A stretch of 64,000 nt of DNA from Streptomyces spiralis (GTDB taxonomy: Bacteria; Actinomycetota; Actinomycetes; Streptomycetales; Streptomycetaceae). The notes beneath the pieces were generated by a model that did not search any database, was not told where the DNA came from, and was given only the letters and a program-made list of their open reading frames with translations. A program made the position numbers and the translations under genes. Below are positions 1-9,326 of the stretch, one piece after another. The stretch spans positions 317,976 to 381,975 of the forward strand of contig NZ_BNBC01000001.1 of assembly GCF_014654675.1 (NCBI RefSeq). Direction: 5' to 3'. The first letter of the stretch is position 1, and every line of letters begins with the position of its first letter.

Positions 1-1
1 C

Positions 2-163
2 CCCACCCACTATCTGGCGCCGGTGTCCCCCGGCCGTCCGGTCCAGGAACTTCCCGCGCAGGGCATGCTCGGCCCCTTGTCGCAGCAGGAGCTGAAGCTG
101 AGCACCAAGCTGCGCAAGGAGGCGGCGGGAGGGCCGGCACGACTGGAACCGGAGGCGCGGTAG
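2..163 (+). CDS. C-terminal end of an unidentified protein (partial)
   Basis: An open frame enters at the left edge and stops with TAG at 161-163, giving 53 residues with the end LRKEAAGGPARLEPEAR. Composition is typical of Streptomyces coding DNA, with G or C at most third positions. It runs towards sucD and stops just before a strong hairpin, as expected for a gene converging on sucD. Too little is visible to name a family, and the frame cannot be confirmed without upstream sequence. Confidence 0.45.
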   Translation, partial: PTHYLAPVSPGRPVQELPAQGMLGPLSQQELKLSTKLRKEAAGGPARLEPEAR

Positions 164-191
164 CGAGAGTGGGGGCTCCGGCCGGACATGG

Positions 192-229
192 CGGTGGGCC
201 CGCCCCCCGCGAAGGGGACGGGCCCACCG
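192..229. terminator. Bidirectional terminator hairpin between convergent genes
   Basis: An 11-bp perfect inverted repeat (192-202 and 219-229, CGGTGGGCCCG and its complement) encloses a C-run/G-run that can pair further. It lies between the left-edge plus-strand gene and the end of sucD. There is no T-run, as is common for Streptomyces terminators. Confidence 0.6.
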
Positions 230-256
230 ATGTTCCGTCAGGAGACCGAAGCCTGC

Positions 257-1141
257 TCAGCCGGCGAGGATCTCGCGGGCGAGCTTGGCCGTCTCGGTCG
301 GGGTCTTGCCGACCTTGACGCCGGCGGCCTCGAGGGCCTCCTTCTTCGCCTGGGCGGTGCCGGAGGAGCCGGAGACGATGGCGCCGGCGTGGCCCATGGT
401 CTTGCCCTCGGGCGCGGTGAAGCCCGCGACGTAGCCGACGACCGGCTTGGTCACGTTCTCCTTGATGAAGGCCGCGGCCCGCTCCTCGGCGTCGCCGCCG
501 ATCTCGCCGATCATGACGATCAGGTCGGTGTCGGGGTCGGCCTGGAAGGCGGCGAGGGCGTCGATGTGGGTGGTGCCGATGATCGGGTCACCGCCGATGC
601 CGACGGCCGTGGAGAAGCCGATGTCACGCAGCTCGTACATCATCTGGTACGTCAGCGTGCCGGACTTCGACACCAGGCCGATGCGGCCCGGCTTGGTGAT
701 GTCGCCCGGGATGATGCCGACGTTGGACTGGCCCGGGGTGATGATGCCGGGGCAGTTCGGGCCGATGATGCGGGTCTTGTTGCCCTTCTTGCCGGCGTAC
801 GCCCAGAAGGCGGCCGAGTCGTGCACGGCGATGCCCTCGGTGATCACGACGGCCAGCGGGATCTCGGCGTCGATGGCCTCGACGACCGCGTCCTTGGTGA
901 ACTTCTCCGGCACGAAGATGACGGAGACGTCGGCGCCGGTCTTCTCGATGGCCTCCTTGACGGTGCCGAAGACGGGTACCTCGGTGCCGTCGAAGTCCAC
1001 GGTCTGACCCGCCTTGCGCGGGTTCACGCCGCCCACGACGTTGGTGCCGTCACCGAGCATGAGCTTGGTGTGCTTCATGCCGGTGGCGCCGGTCATGCCC
1101 TGGACGATGACCTTGCTGTCCTTGTTGAGCCAGATAGCCAT
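257..1141 (-). CDS. sucD: Succinyl-CoA synthetase (succinate-CoA ligase) alpha subunit
   Basis: The 294-residue product matches the usual alpha-subunit length (about 290). It joins SucC in the TCA-cycle reaction succinyl-CoA + NDP + Pi to succinate + CoA + NTP. The N-terminal CoA-binding Rossmann segment begins [20 protein letters not shown]. The ligase half contains [12 protein letters not shown] and, near residue 245, GHAGAIVSG, which carries the active-site histidine that is transiently phosphorylated. It starts with ATG, 28 bp after sucC on the same strand, so the pair is almost certainly one operon. A hairpin (192-229) closes the unit. Family membership is clear. Nucleotide preference (ATP or GTP) cannot be read from sequence alone. 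Confidence 0.97.
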   Translation of the reverse strand: MAIWLNKDSKVIVQGMTGATGMKHTKLMLGDGTNVVGGVNPRKAGQTVDFDGTEVPVFGTVKEAIEKTGADVSVIFVPEKFTKDAVVEAIDAEIPLAVVITEGIAVHDSAAFWAYAGKKGNKTRIIGPNCPGIITPGQSNVGIIPGDITKPGRIGLVSKSGTLTYQMMYELRDIGFSTAVGIGGDPIIGTTHIDALAAFQADPDTDLIVMIGEIGGDAEERAAAFIKENVTKPVVGYVAGFTAPEGKTMGHAGAIVSGSSGTAQAKKEALEAAGVKVGKTPTETAKLAREILAG

Positions 1142-1169
1142 GGTGTCTTGATGTCCTCGTCCTCGGTGC

Positions 1170-2348
1170 TTACTTGGCGGCGGCCAGCTCGGCGGCCTTG
1201 TCGGCCGCGCCGTCCATGGTGTCGACGCGCTGGACCAGCGGGTGGTTGGCGTCGGTGAGGATCTTCCGGCCCAGCTCGGCGTTGTTGCCGTCGAGGCGGA
1301 CGACGAGCGGCTTGGTGACCTGCTCGCCGCGACCCTCCAGGAGCTTCAGGGCCTGAACGATGCCGTTGGCGACCTCGTCGCAGGCGGTGATGCCGCCGAA
1401 GACGTTGACGAAGACGGACTTGACGTCCGGGTCGCCCAGGATGATCTCGAGGCCGTTCGCCATGACCTGGGCGGAGGCGCCACCGCCGATGTCCAGGAAG
1501 TTGGCGGGCTTGACGCCGCCGTGCTGCTCACCGGCGTACGCGACGACGTCCAGGGTCGACATGACCAGACCCGCGCCGTTGCCGATGATGCCGACCTCGC
1601 CGTCGAGCTTGACGTAGTTGAGGCCCTTCTCCTTGGCGGCCGCCTCGAGCGGGTTGGCGGCAGCCTTGTCGTGGAGCTCCTCGAAGTCGGGGTGACGGAA
1701 CTCGGCGTTGTCGTCGAGGGACACCTTGCCGTCGAGGGCGATGACCTCACCGGAGGCCACCTTGGCGAGCGGGTTCACCTCGACCAGGAGGGCGTCCTCC
1801 TTGATGAAGGTGTCCCACAGCGTGATCAGGACGTTCACGACCTTGTCGGCGACCTCGGCCGGGAACTTGGCGGCCTCGACGATCTCGCGGGCCTTGGCCT
1901 CGTCCACACCGTCGATGGCGTCGATCGCGATCTTGGCGACGGCCTCGGGACGGGTGGCGGCCACCTCCTCGATCTCCATGCCGCCCTCGACGGAGGCGAT
2001 GGAGAGGAAGGTCCGGTTGGCACGGTCGAGGAGGAAGGAGACGTAGTACTCCTCGACGATCTCCGGAGCCGTCTCGGCGATCATGACCTTGTGGACCGTG
2101 TGGCCCTTGATGTCCATGCCGAGGATGTCCGTCGCGCGGGCGACGGCCTCGTCCGGGGTGGCGGCGAGCTTCACGCCACCGGCCTTGCCTCGACCACCGA
2201 CCTTCACCTGAGCCTTGACGACCGACTTGCCGCCCAGCCGCTCGGTGATCTCGCGCGCCGCCTCAGGCGTGTCGATGACTTCACCGGCCAGCACCGGTAC
2301 ACCGTGCTTGGCGAAGAGGTCCCTCGCCTGGTACTCGAACAGGTCCAC
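1170..2348 (-). CDS. sucC: Succinyl-CoA synthetase beta subunit (ADP/GDP-forming)
   Basis: The 392-residue protein has an N-terminal ATP-grasp fold starting [19 protein letters not shown], the usual SucC opening. The C-terminal ligase half includes [18 protein letters not shown] and the glycine-rich FLDIGGGAS. The beta subunit binds the nucleotide and succinate and receives the phosphate from the SucD histidine. Length agrees with bacterial SucC (about 385-395). The start is GTG at 2348. sucC is first in the sucCD pair. The roughly 550 bp upstream contain no convincing gene and must hold its promoter. Confidence 0.97.
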   Translation of the reverse strand: MDLFEYQARDLFAKHGVPVLAGEVIDTPEAAREITERLGGKSVVKAQVKVGGRGKAGGVKLAATPDEAVARATDILGMDIKGHTVHKVMIAETAPEIVEEYYVSFLLDRANRTFLSIASVEGGMEIEEVAATRPEAVAKIAIDAIDGVDEAKAREIVEAAKFPAEVADKVVNVLITLWDTFIKEDALLVEVNPLAKVASGEVIALDGKVSLDDNAEFRHPDFEELHDKAAANPLEAAAKEKGLNYVKLDGEVGIIGNGAGLVMSTLDVVAYAGEQHGGVKPANFLDIGGGASAQVMANGLEIILGDPDVKSVFVNVFGGITACDEVANGIVQALKLLEGRGEQVTKPLVVRLDGNNAELGRKILTDANHPLVQRVDTMDGAADKAAELAAAK

Positions 2349-2905
2349 GCGCTTCCGTCCCTATCAGTGATCTCGCGGTTCGTTGGATGCGTGGGCGTGC
2401 CGCGAAGGGCAACGTGACGTCCGCTCTGTGTCACAAGGGAGGCGCACACGGTGTCCGAGCGCGCGGCATGTCCATCTCGCAGGTTATCTCCGCTCGCGGA
2501 CGGGCCCTAAATCAGGGGTCACACGTGAGCGGTGATACCTGTCACATGATGCCGCGCTCTCTGGCACCGCGTGCCGGAGGTGCGGGACCTCACCGGGCTG
2601 GGGTTGACCCGGTGAGGTCCCTTCAACAGCCCCGAAGGGCTCAGGGCGGATGATCCCCACCCCAATGGGGACCAGCGGCCCTTCCGCGGAGTTCCAAGGG
2701 GCTGCCGGACGAACCGACGGTTTTCGGCCATCCGGGTCCCCCGGGTCCGCGGAGTCGAGGGTCTGCGGGAAGGGGCCGGGTCCCGTCCCCTGCCTGCCGG
2801 GGAAGTCCTCCGGGCAGGGCTGCCGAGCAGAGCTGCCCGGAAGGGCTGCCGGGAGGCTGCCAGGAAGGCTGACGGAAGGGGAGGGGCCCGGATGCCCGGA
2901 TTCGC
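2349..2905. other. Intergenic region upstream of sucC
   Basis: No gene is supported across these 557 bp; the short open frames have poor codon composition. The sucC-proximal half is relatively AT-rich and has three GTCACA-type words (about 2430, 2519 and 2545), which may be part of the sucC control region. The distal part carries two hairpins described separately that would end the leftward transcript of the secreted protein gene. Confidence 0.5.
2585..2641 (-). terminator. Two hairpins, including a UUCG tetraloop, downstream of the secreted protein gene
   Basis: A 13-bp perfect inverted repeat (2585-2597 and 2608-2620) has a 10-nt loop. Just before it on the minus strand, 2628-2641 reads AGCCC-TTCG-GGGCT, a 5-bp stem with the very stable cUUCGg tetraloop. 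The pair is about 260 bp beyond the stop of the minus-strand gene at 2906, which suits a terminator. There is no uridine run. Confidence 0.55.
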
Positions 2906-3928
2906 CTAGCCGGGGTATACGGGGACGTCCTCGCGCACGTCCCGGGTTCCGGCCGCCGCGAGGGAGGTGACGGTGCTCCGCTCCCGGGGCAGCGGGGCCC
3001 GGCCGCCGGAGGTGACGGCGTACAGGTCACCGTGGACCGGCTCGCCGGAGTCGGCCGTCGACCGCGTGCCCACGACCCCGTCCGGGTCGCCACCGGGCGC
3101 CTGCTGGGCGGGGGCCTGCGGGGTCACGGAGGGGTGGAGCGCGGCGCGCGAGGTGCCGTGCGTCGCGGGCTGCCCGGAGGACAGGTGCAGCGGGTGTGCC
3201 GACCGCGGCCCGAAGGTGATCACCGCGGTCGGCCCGGCGACGCGCTCGGCCGCACGGGGGTGTCCGTCGGCGCGGTCTCCGTCGACACGGTGCCCGGCGG
3301 GCGCCGCGACGACGGCACCGGGCGGATGCTGCGGAAGGGGCTGGGGCCGGGACTCGGAGGCCGTGGGGGCAACGGGCGCGGGCAGCGTGACAGGTGCGGG
3401 CAGCGCGACTGGCGTGGGCAGCGCGATGGGCGAGGGCAGTGCGATGGACGTGGGCAGCGCGATGGACGTGGGCAGCGCGGGGAGCGGCAGCACGCTTCCC
3501 GCGTCCCCGAGCCCGGACGGGCCGGTCACGGGTGTGTCGGGCAGGCCGGGCAGGTCCGGGAGAGCCGGCAGGCCGGGGAGGTCCGGGAGAGCCGGTAGGG
3601 ACACCGCCCTAGGAGCCTTCGCCTTCGCCTTCGCCGTGGCCACCGCCGGCTCGGTCGCCGGACGGACGACGCGGACCTGCACCGGGAGGGCCGGCAGGGC
3701 CTCCTGGCCGTGATCCGGGCGGTCAGTGGCCGCGTCGCGTCCGGTGGCCGCGTTCAGGACCGCGTCGGGCAAGGGCACCCTCGGCCCGCCCTCCGCGGCA
3801 TGCGCCCGCTCCCCGCAGAGGAATCCCAGGGCGAACAAGGCCCCCACCAACAGGACCAGTTGCAGCGCACGCCGCCCGGCCGCCGTGCGCATCACGCGCA
3901 GGACGGCAGCGGTCAGGGCTGCTGGCAC
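2906..3928 (-). CDS. Secreted proline-rich protein of unknown function
   Basis: From the GTG at 3928 the product is about 340 residues. The N-terminus has Arg residues followed by the hydrophobic stretch LQLVLLVGALFALGFLCGE and a likely signal-peptidase site after AHA (RAHAAEG). The mature part is low complexity: blocks rich in LPALPDLPGLP, then a degenerate repeat of about six residues (SIALPT, PIALPT, PVALPA and similar) near residues 150-190. A Gln/Pro/Ala-rich tail follows. No enzyme motif is visible, so a surface or periplasmic spacer or cell-wall protein is the safest description. The start is uncertain: TTG at 3934 or 3955 and ATG at 3892 are alternatives. The best Shine-Dalgarno (GGAAGGA near 3946-3952) lies closest to the 3934-3928 starts. 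Confidence 0.7.
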   Translation of the reverse strand: MPAALTAAVLRVMRTAAGRRALQLVLLVGALFALGFLCGERAHAAEGGPRVPLPDAVLNAATGRDAATDRPDHGQEALPALPVQVRVVRPATEPAVATAKAKAKAPRAVSLPALPDLPGLPALPDLPGLPDTPVTGPSGLGDAGSVLPLPALPTSIALPTSIALPSPIALPTPVALPAPVTLPAPVAPTASESRPQPLPQHPPGAVVAAPAGHRVDGDRADGHPRAAERVAGPTAVITFGPRSAHPLHLSSGQPATHGTSRAALHPSVTPQAPAQQAPGGDPDGVVGTRSTADSGEPVHGDLYAVTSGGRAPLPRERSTVTSLAAAGTRDVREDVPVYPG

Positions 3929-4161
3929 GGTCAAGAGGGGACGGTTCCTTCCCAAGCGGGCGACACACCGCCGAACGAGGCATCGATCCTCGCACGGGAG
4001 TCCAGCGGTCGCGCAAGCCCGCTGTTACCGATGGGTAGGCATGTCCGTTTTGCCGGCCGGAAGCGGTCGACAAGTCGTCACCGTCGCGTCAGTCTCCCTC
4101 CGTTGGGCGGTCGTCCGTTGAGCGGTCCTCCCATGGGCGGTCCTCCGTGCGGCGCCGTTCC

Positions 4162-5352
4162 TCATGCGGTGTCGGGTATCGGCAGCGGGCGCTTCTCGAT
4201 CGCCGCCGCCATCACCTCGGGGAACAGGTCGGGTGTGCAGGCGAACGCCGGTGCGCCGAGCGCCGCGAGCGCTGCCGCGTGCTCCCGGTCGTAGGCGGGC
4301 GCCCCCTCGTCGGAGAGCGCGAGCAGCGTCACGAACTGCACTCCCGACGCCTTCATCGCCGCGACCCGTTTCAGCATCTCGTTGCGTATGCCTCCCTCGT
4401 ACAGGTCGCTGATCAGCACCACCACCGTCTCCGCGGGCCGGGTGATCTGCGACTGGCAGTACGCCAGCGCCCGGTTGATGTCCGTGCCGCCGCCGAGCTG
4501 GGTGCCGAAGAGCACGTCGACCGGGTCGTCGAGCTGGTCGGTGAGGTCGACGACCGCCGTGTCGAACACGACCAGCCGCGTGCTGATCGACCGCATGGAC
4601 GCCAGCACCGCCCCGAACACGGACGCGTACACGACGGAGGCCGCCATGGACCCGGACTGGTCGATGCAGAGGATCACCTCCTTCTTCACGGACTGCGACG
4701 CCCGCCCGTAGCCGATGAGCCGGTCGGGCACGACCGTCCGGTACTCGGGCAGGTAGTGCTTGAGGTTGGCCGCGATCGTGCGGTGCCAGTCGATGTCGTG
4801 GTGGCGGGGCCGGTTGACGCGCGCGCTGCGGTCGAGGGCGCCGGTGAGCGTGGCCCTGGTCCGGGTGGCGAGCCGCTTCTCGAGGTCCTCGACGACCTTG
4901 CGCACCACCGCGCGCGCCGTCTCCTTCGTCGTCTCCGGCATCGCCTTGTTGAGCGAGAGGAGGGTGCCGACGAGGTGTACGTCCGCCTCCACCGCCTCCA
5001 GCATCTCCGGCTCCAGCAGCAGCGTCGCCAGGCCGAGCCGGTCGATGGCGTCCCGCTGCATGACCTGCACGACGGAGGACGGGAAGTAGGTCCGTACGTC
5101 CCCCAGCCAGCGCGCCACCGAGGGCGCCGACGCCCCCAGCCCCGCCGAACGGTCCCGGGCAGTCCGGCCCGACTGCGGCTTGTCGCCCTTGCCGTAGAGC
5201 GCGGCGAGCGCCCCGTCCATCGCCGCGTCCCTGCCGGACAGCGCGCATCCGGTGCCGTCGGCCGCGTCGCCGCCGAGCACGAGCCGCCAGCGCCGCAGCC
5301 GCTCCTGCGCCGGGTCCGCCACGCCCGCGTCGTAGCCCTCCGCCGTCGTCAT
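4162..5352 (-). CDS. VWA-domain protein, partner of a MoxR-type AAA+ ATPase
   Basis: The 396-residue protein has a helical N-terminal half and a C-terminal von Willebrand A domain. The metal-ion-dependent adhesion site DQSGS is at residues 231-235 (ILCIDQSGSMAASV), followed by the expected Thr and Asp positions (GTQLGGGTDINRAL; VVLISDLYEGG). In MoxR/VWA pairs the VWA protein usually acts as adaptor or substrate-binding partner of the hexameric AAA+ ATPase, often for metal or cofactor insertion; that role is inferred here. The start ATG overlaps the stop of the DUF5682 gene by 4 bp (ATGA), showing translational coupling, and the MoxR gene is two genes upstream. It is the last gene of the leftward operon. 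No signal peptide is present, so it is probably cytoplasmic. Confidence 0.9.
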   Translation of the reverse strand: MTTAEGYDAGVADPAQERLRRWRLVLGGDAADGTGCALSGRDAAMDGALAALYGKGDKPQSGRTARDRSAGLGASAPSVARWLGDVRTYFPSSVVQVMQRDAIDRLGLATLLLEPEMLEAVEADVHLVGTLLSLNKAMPETTKETARAVVRKVVEDLEKRLATRTRATLTGALDRSARVNRPRHHDIDWHRTIAANLKHYLPEYRTVVPDRLIGYGRASQSVKKEVILCIDQSGSMAASVVYASVFGAVLASMRSISTRLVVFDTAVVDLTDQLDDPVDVLFGTQLGGGTDINRALAYCQSQITRPAETVVVLISDLYEGGIRNEMLKRVAAMKASGVQFVTLLALSDEGAPAYDREHAAALAALGAPAFACTPDLFPEVMAAAIEKRPLPIPDTA

Positions 5353-8036
5353 CGCGCCACCCCCGCGAGCTCCTCGCCGAGGGCCCCCTGCGCCGCCGTC
5401 CCGGCTGCCTGTACGTCTTGTACGTCATCCACGTCTTGTACGTCGTCCGAGCCCAGCAGCAGCCGCAGCACCGGGAGTACGGCGTCCGCCCGTTCCTGGT
5501 CGAGGTCCGCGGCGAAGCCGGGCACACCGGCCGCCGTGGCCCCGGTGATGCCGCCGCCCCGTCCCGGCCCGCGCCGGACCAGCTCACCGAGTGTTCTGCG
5601 TACTCCCGGCTCGTACGCGGAGAAGGTGCGGCGCAACAGCGGCAGCACATCGGTGAACGCCGCCGCCGGCACCCCGGTCAGCCAGGCGTCTACCAGTGCG
5701 AGCAGCCGCTCGTCGTGCACGAGCAGCATTCCGCCTCCGCCGCCGACGAAGCCCTCGATCCAGGCGGCCGCGTCCGGTGGTGGGGTGCCCGGTGACAGCG
5801 CGAGCCCCATGAGCCGTGCCGCCTGCTCCTGCTCGACCTCCCCGTCGTCGAGCAGGAGCCGCACCGCGCGCCCCCGGATGACTCCGGGAACGGTGTCGCG
5901 CCCCGACAGCACCCGCAGCACACCGTGCCAGCGGAGGCGCAGGTCCGCGTGACCGGCCGTGAGGGTGTCGCCCAGCAGGCCCACGGCCGTGTGCACCGCG
6001 TCCACATGGCGCCGCATCTCCTCGGCCCCGTCCGCGTCCAGGGCCGAGCAGGCCGGGGGAAGGCCGACGAAGACGCGTTCGGCCAGGCCCGCGGCGACCT
6101 CGGCCAGCGCCCCGGTGTCCGTGCCGCGCACGTCGCCGTAGCGCAGGGAGCGGACCAGGGCCGGGAGCGCCTGGGCGAGGTGTCCGACGTCCGCGTCCAG
6201 CGCCGCACGCTCGGCGAGCACCCGCATCACCACGGGCAGCGCGTCGGTGAGTTCGGCGAGCAGGCAGCGCTCGGCGAGAGCGGTCACGTCCGCGAGGGCC
6301 TGCGCGCCGACGGCGTCCGCCTCGGCCTTGGCGGTCGCCGCGGAGAGCACGGTGGTCCCCCACACCCCGGCCTCGGCGACCCGCACCGACAGCTCCGGCT
6401 CCCAGCGCAGCCGCCAGGTCTCCCGGAACGTGCCCGTGCTGCCCCGCGAGTCCGTCGGCTCGCCCCAGCCGACGCCCAGCAGCCCCAGCCGGTGCAGCAG
6501 CCTGCTCCGCCCCGCGTCGGTCTCCTTGCGCAGGTCGAGCTCCAGCTCCCGCTCCAGGGCCTCGGGCTTGAGCCGCAGGCGCCGCTGGAGGCGGGCGAGG
6601 TCGCGCTGCAACGGGACCGCCGGCGCCGACTCGGGCACCTCGCCCAGCACGTCCCCGACCACGAGCCGGTCGCACACCAGTGCCAGTGGCACGTCGGAGC
6701 CGTCGCACATGACCGCCCGTACGGCGTCGGTCGTCTCGCTCAGTCCGGGCAGCGGACGGCCGCGCATCGCGGCGAGGGTCTCCGCCAGCCGCACCGCCTC
6801 GATGACGTGCGCGGATGACACGATCCGGTCCTCCTCGCGGAGCAGCCCGGCCACCTTGGTCAGCCATCGCTCGACGGGCCGGTCCGACACGCCGAACAGG
6901 TGGGCGTACCAGCCCGGCGCGTCGATGCCCGCGCCGTAGCCGCTGAACCGGGACAGCCGGCGGTGCGTCCACGGCACCCATGTCATGTCCGCCTTGACCT
7001 TGGGCAGTCCCTTCAGCAGCGCCCGGTCGGCGGCGACGGCGGCCTTGCGCCGCAGCGCGGGCACGTGCCACGCCCCGCACACCACGGCCACCCCGTCCCC
7101 GAACTCCCGCTGCGCGGCTCGCACCTGGAGCCGCATATGGGCCTCCCGCACGAGGTCCCGGTCGCCGCCACCCCCGCTTCCGTACGTCTCCCGGAGCGCC
7201 CCCATGGCCTCCTCCAGCGCCGCGAACGGGGCGAACGCGTCGCCCTGCCCCGGGCCGCGGTGCTCGACGACGTCCTCCCACCAGCGCTCGGGGTCGTCGT
7301 ATCCGGCGGCCTCGGCGAGCACGGCGAGCGGGTCGACGCGCACGTCGGCCTCCGGCGATCCGGTTCCGTCCGATCCGGCCCCGTCCGACCCGGCCCCGTC
7401 CGATCCGGCTCCCGCCGGGTGCTCCGCGGTCCCCTCCCCCGCGGAGCCCCGGCCGTCCCCGGAGGTCTCGGCCTTCTCGGCATCCGGGTCGGTGCCGGCG
7501 TCGTCCCTCCCCCACGCCAGCGTGTGCGTGGCCGGGAGGTCCATGAAGCGGGTCGGAACGCCGTGTTCCAGCGCCCAGCGGAGGGCGACCCACTCCGGGG
7601 AGAACTCGGCCAGCGGCCAGAACGCGGAACGGCCCGGCTCGTCCACGGCATGGGCGAGAAGGGCGACCGGGGGCCGCATGCCCTCCTCGGCGGCGAGCGG
7701 GATCAGCGCGTCCGCCTCCGGCGGGCCCTCGATCAGCACCACCTTCGGCCGCGCGGCCTCCAGCGCGGCCCGCACCGCCCGCGCGGATCCCGGCCCGTGA
7801 TGCCGCACACCGAGCAGCAGCGGCTGCGCGGCGGCCCGGCGGCCCAGTGCCCCGTCAACCCCTGTCACACCGTCCCCCTCGTTCCTGCCGTCCGCCCCGT
7901 CGGCTCCTTCCGTACGGCCCATGCCGTCCGGCTCGCCCGCCCGTCCAGCTGGCTCGTCGTCGGAGCGGCCCCGCGCGGCGCCGCCCGTCAGCCGCCCCGC
8001 CCCGCCCGGGCTCACGCTGATGCTCATGCCGCTCAC
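5349..8036 (-). CDS. DUF5682 family protein with TIKI/EreA/TraB-like N-terminal motifs
   Basis: The product is about 895 residues, normally annotated DUF5682 and without assigned activity. After a 65-residue Gly/Asp-rich low-complexity leader, the first third has LLLGVRHHGPGS near residue 75, VVLIEGPPEAD near 100, VREAHMRLQ near 300 and VVCGAWHVPAL near 330. The spacing and nature of these motifs (GxxHxGP, E-G-P, E-x-x-M, GxxH) resemble the metal-dependent EreA/TraB/TIKI hydrolase group; that is my inference. The remaining 550 residues look helical and lack recognisable motifs. I chose GTG 8036 as start: it overlaps the MoxR stop by 4 bp (GTGA) and has GGGAGGT six bases upstream. ATG 8027 is an alternative. 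The frame stays open further upstream to 9008, but that part is a shadow of the MoxR gene. It is the middle gene of the MoxR-DUF5682-VWA operon. Confidence 0.88.
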   Translation of the reverse strand: MSGMSISVSPGGAGRLTGGAARGRSDDEPAGRAGEPDGMGRTEGADGADGRNEGDGVTGVDGALGRRAAAQPLLLGVRHHGPGSARAVRAALEAARPKVVLIEGPPEADALIPLAAEEGMRPPVALLAHAVDEPGRSAFWPLAEFSPEWVALRWALEHGVPTRFMDLPATHTLAWGRDDAGTDPDAEKAETSGDGRGSAGEGTAEHPAGAGSDGAGSDGAGSDGTGSPEADVRVDPLAVLAEAAGYDDPERWWEDVVEHRGPGQGDAFAPFAALEEAMGALRETYGSGGGGDRDLVREAHMRLQVRAAQREFGDGVAVVCGAWHVPALRRKAAVAADRALLKGLPKVKADMTWVPWTHRRLSRFSGYGAGIDAPGWYAHLFGVSDRPVERWLTKVAGLLREEDRIVSSAHVIEAVRLAETLAAMRGRPLPGLSETTDAVRAVMCDGSDVPLALVCDRLVVGDVLGEVPESAPAVPLQRDLARLQRRLRLKPEALERELELDLRKETDAGRSRLLHRLGLLGVGWGEPTDSRGSTGTFRETWRLRWEPELSVRVAEAGVWGTTVLSAATAKAEADAVGAQALADVTALAERCLLAELTDALPVVMRVLAERAALDADVGHLAQALPALVRSLRYGDVRGTDTGALAEVAAGLAERVFVGLPPACSALDADGAEEMRRHVDAVHTAVGLLGDTLTAGHADLRLRWHGVLRVLSGRDTVPGVIRGRAVRLLLDDGEVEQEQAARLMGLALSPGTPPPDAAAWIEGFVGGGGGMLLVHDERLLALVDAWLTGVPAAAFTDVLPLLRRTFSAYEPGVRRTLGELVRRGPGRGGGITGATAAGVPGFAADLDQERADAVLPVLRLLLGSDDVQDVDDVQDVQAAGTAAQGALGEELAGVAR

Positions 8037-9193
8037 GCGCTCACCTCCCGGCAGGCCCGGTAGAAGTCCTTCCAGCCGTCGCGCTCGCGGACCACCGTCT
8101 CCAGGTACTCCTGCCAGATCACGCGGTCGGCCGCCGGGTCGCGGACGACGGCGCCGAGGATGCCGGCGGCCACGTCGCCCGCGCGCAGCACACCGTCGCC
8201 GAAGTGCGCCGCCAGCGCCAGGCCGCCGGTGACCACCGAGATCGCCTCGGCCGTCGACAGCGTGCCGCTGGGCGATTTCAGCTTCGTACGGCCGTCGGTG
8301 GTGACGCCGTCGCGCAGCTCGCGGAAGACGGTCACCACGCGGCGGATCTCGTCGATGCCGTCCGGCACGGCCGGCAGGTCCAGGGAGCGGCCGATCTGGT
8401 CGACGCGGCGGGAGACGATGTCGACCTCGGCCTCCGGGGTCTCCGGCAGCGGCAGCACCACCGTGTTGAACCGTCGGCGCAGGGCGCTGGACAGGTCGTT
8501 GACGCCGCGGTCGCGGTCGTTGGCCGTGGCGATCAGGTTGAAACCGCGGACCGCCTGCACCTCCTCGCCCAGCTCCGGTATCGGCAGGGTCTTCTCCGAG
8601 AGGATCGTGATCAGCGTGTCCTGCACGTCGGCCGGGATCCGGGTCAGCTCCTCGACGCGGGCGGTCATGCCCTGGGCCATGGCCCGCATGACCGGGCCGG
8701 GCACGAGGGCGTCGCGGCTCGGGCCGTGCGCCAGCAGCTGCGCGTAGTTCCACCCGTAGCGGATCGCCTCCTCCGGTGTGCCCGCCGTGCCCTGCACGAG
8801 CAGGGTCGAGTCGCCGCTGACCGCGGCGGCCAGATGCTCGGACACCCAGGTCTTGGCCGTGCCGGGCACGCCGAGCAGGAGCAGGGCGCGGTCGGTGGCG
8901 AGGGTGGTGACGGCGACCTCGACGATGCGGCGCGGGCCGACGTACTTCGGTGTGATCACCGTGCCGTCCGGCAGGGTGCCGCCGAGCAGGTAGGTCGCCA
9001 CCGCCCACGGCGACAGCTTCCAGCGGGCCGGGCGCGGGCGGTCGTCCTGCGCGGCCAGCGCGGCCAGTTCGGCGGCGAAGGCGTCCTCGGCGTGCGGCCG
9101 CAGCGCTTCCGCACCCTCCGCGCCGGCCGCGTTCGCGGGCGCGGAGTGGTTCTGGCTCGGTGCGACGGACGTCGGTTCCACGGACACAGACAT
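8033..9193 (-). CDS. MoxR-type AAA+ ATPase
   Basis: The 386-residue protein has a disordered Ala/Glu-rich N-terminus and a AAA+ core. Walker A is GVPGTAKT at about residues 108-115. Sensor 1 lies in FNLIATANDRDRGVND, and the arginine-finger region ALRRRFN follows. The set is complete, so it should be an active ATPase. MoxR proteins are hexameric chaperone-like ATPases that work with VWA partners, and one is encoded two genes downstream. The start is ATG 9193, with GAGGGGG eight bases upstream; an ATG at 9328 would run through the divergent promoter and is rejected. It is the first gene of the leftward operon, behind a near-consensus PafBC-type promoter, and diverges from the SWIM gene. Confidence 0.92.
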   Translation of the reverse strand: MSVSVEPTSVAPSQNHSAPANAAGAEGAEALRPHAEDAFAAELAALAAQDDRPRPARWKLSPWAVATYLLGGTLPDGTVITPKYVGPRRIVEVAVTTLATDRALLLLGVPGTAKTWVSEHLAAAVSGDSTLLVQGTAGTPEEAIRYGWNYAQLLAHGPSRDALVPGPVMRAMAQGMTARVEELTRIPADVQDTLITILSEKTLPIPELGEEVQAVRGFNLIATANDRDRGVNDLSSALRRRFNTVVLPLPETPEAEVDIVSRRVDQIGRSLDLPAVPDGIDEIRRVVTVFRELRDGVTTDGRTKLKSPSGTLSTAEAISVVTGGLALAAHFGDGVLRAGDVAAGILGAVVRDPAADRVIWQEYLETVVRERDGWKDFYRACREVSA

Positions 9194-9236
9194 GGCTGAG
9201 GCCCCCTCCAGCTCGGCCGGTTCGGATCTGTCACCA

Positions 9237-9259
9237 ACCGTGCACCACGCCACTGACAA
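9237..9259 (-). promoter_or_regulatory. PafBC/RecA-NDp-like promoter of the MoxR operon (one mismatch)
   Basis: On the minus strand TTGTCAGTG (9259-9251), eight bases, then CACGGT (9242-9237). This matches the RecA-independent DNA-damage promoter TTGTCRGTG-N8-TANNNT except for C in place of the first T of the -10 box. It lies about 44 bp before the MoxR start and forms an 11-bp inverted repeat with the plus-strand copy at 9296-9306. Confidence 0.6.
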
Positions 9260-9296
9260 TCCGTGCCGACCTGCGCAAACGCCCTCGCCGGACCGA

Positions 9297-9319
9297 TTGT
9301 CAGTGGGGGGATCTACCGT
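9297..9319 (+). promoter_or_regulatory. PafBC/RecA-NDp promoter of the SWIM gene (perfect match)
   Basis: TTGTCAGTG (9297-9305), exactly eight bases, then TACCGT (9314-9319): a perfect fit to TTGTCRGTG-N8-TANNNT, the mycobacterial RecA-independent damage-response promoter bound by PafBC. The ATG at 9327 is seven bases after the -10 box, so the mRNA is probably leaderless. Confidence 0.8.
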
Positions 9320-9326
9320 CGAAGGC

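Noticed and set aside
8037..9008. In-frame upstream extension of the DUF5682 gene (would add more than 300 residues).
   Set aside because: It runs antisense-free but in another frame of the MoxR gene, with unnatural Arg/Gly composition; the GTGA overlap with MoxR gives the true start.
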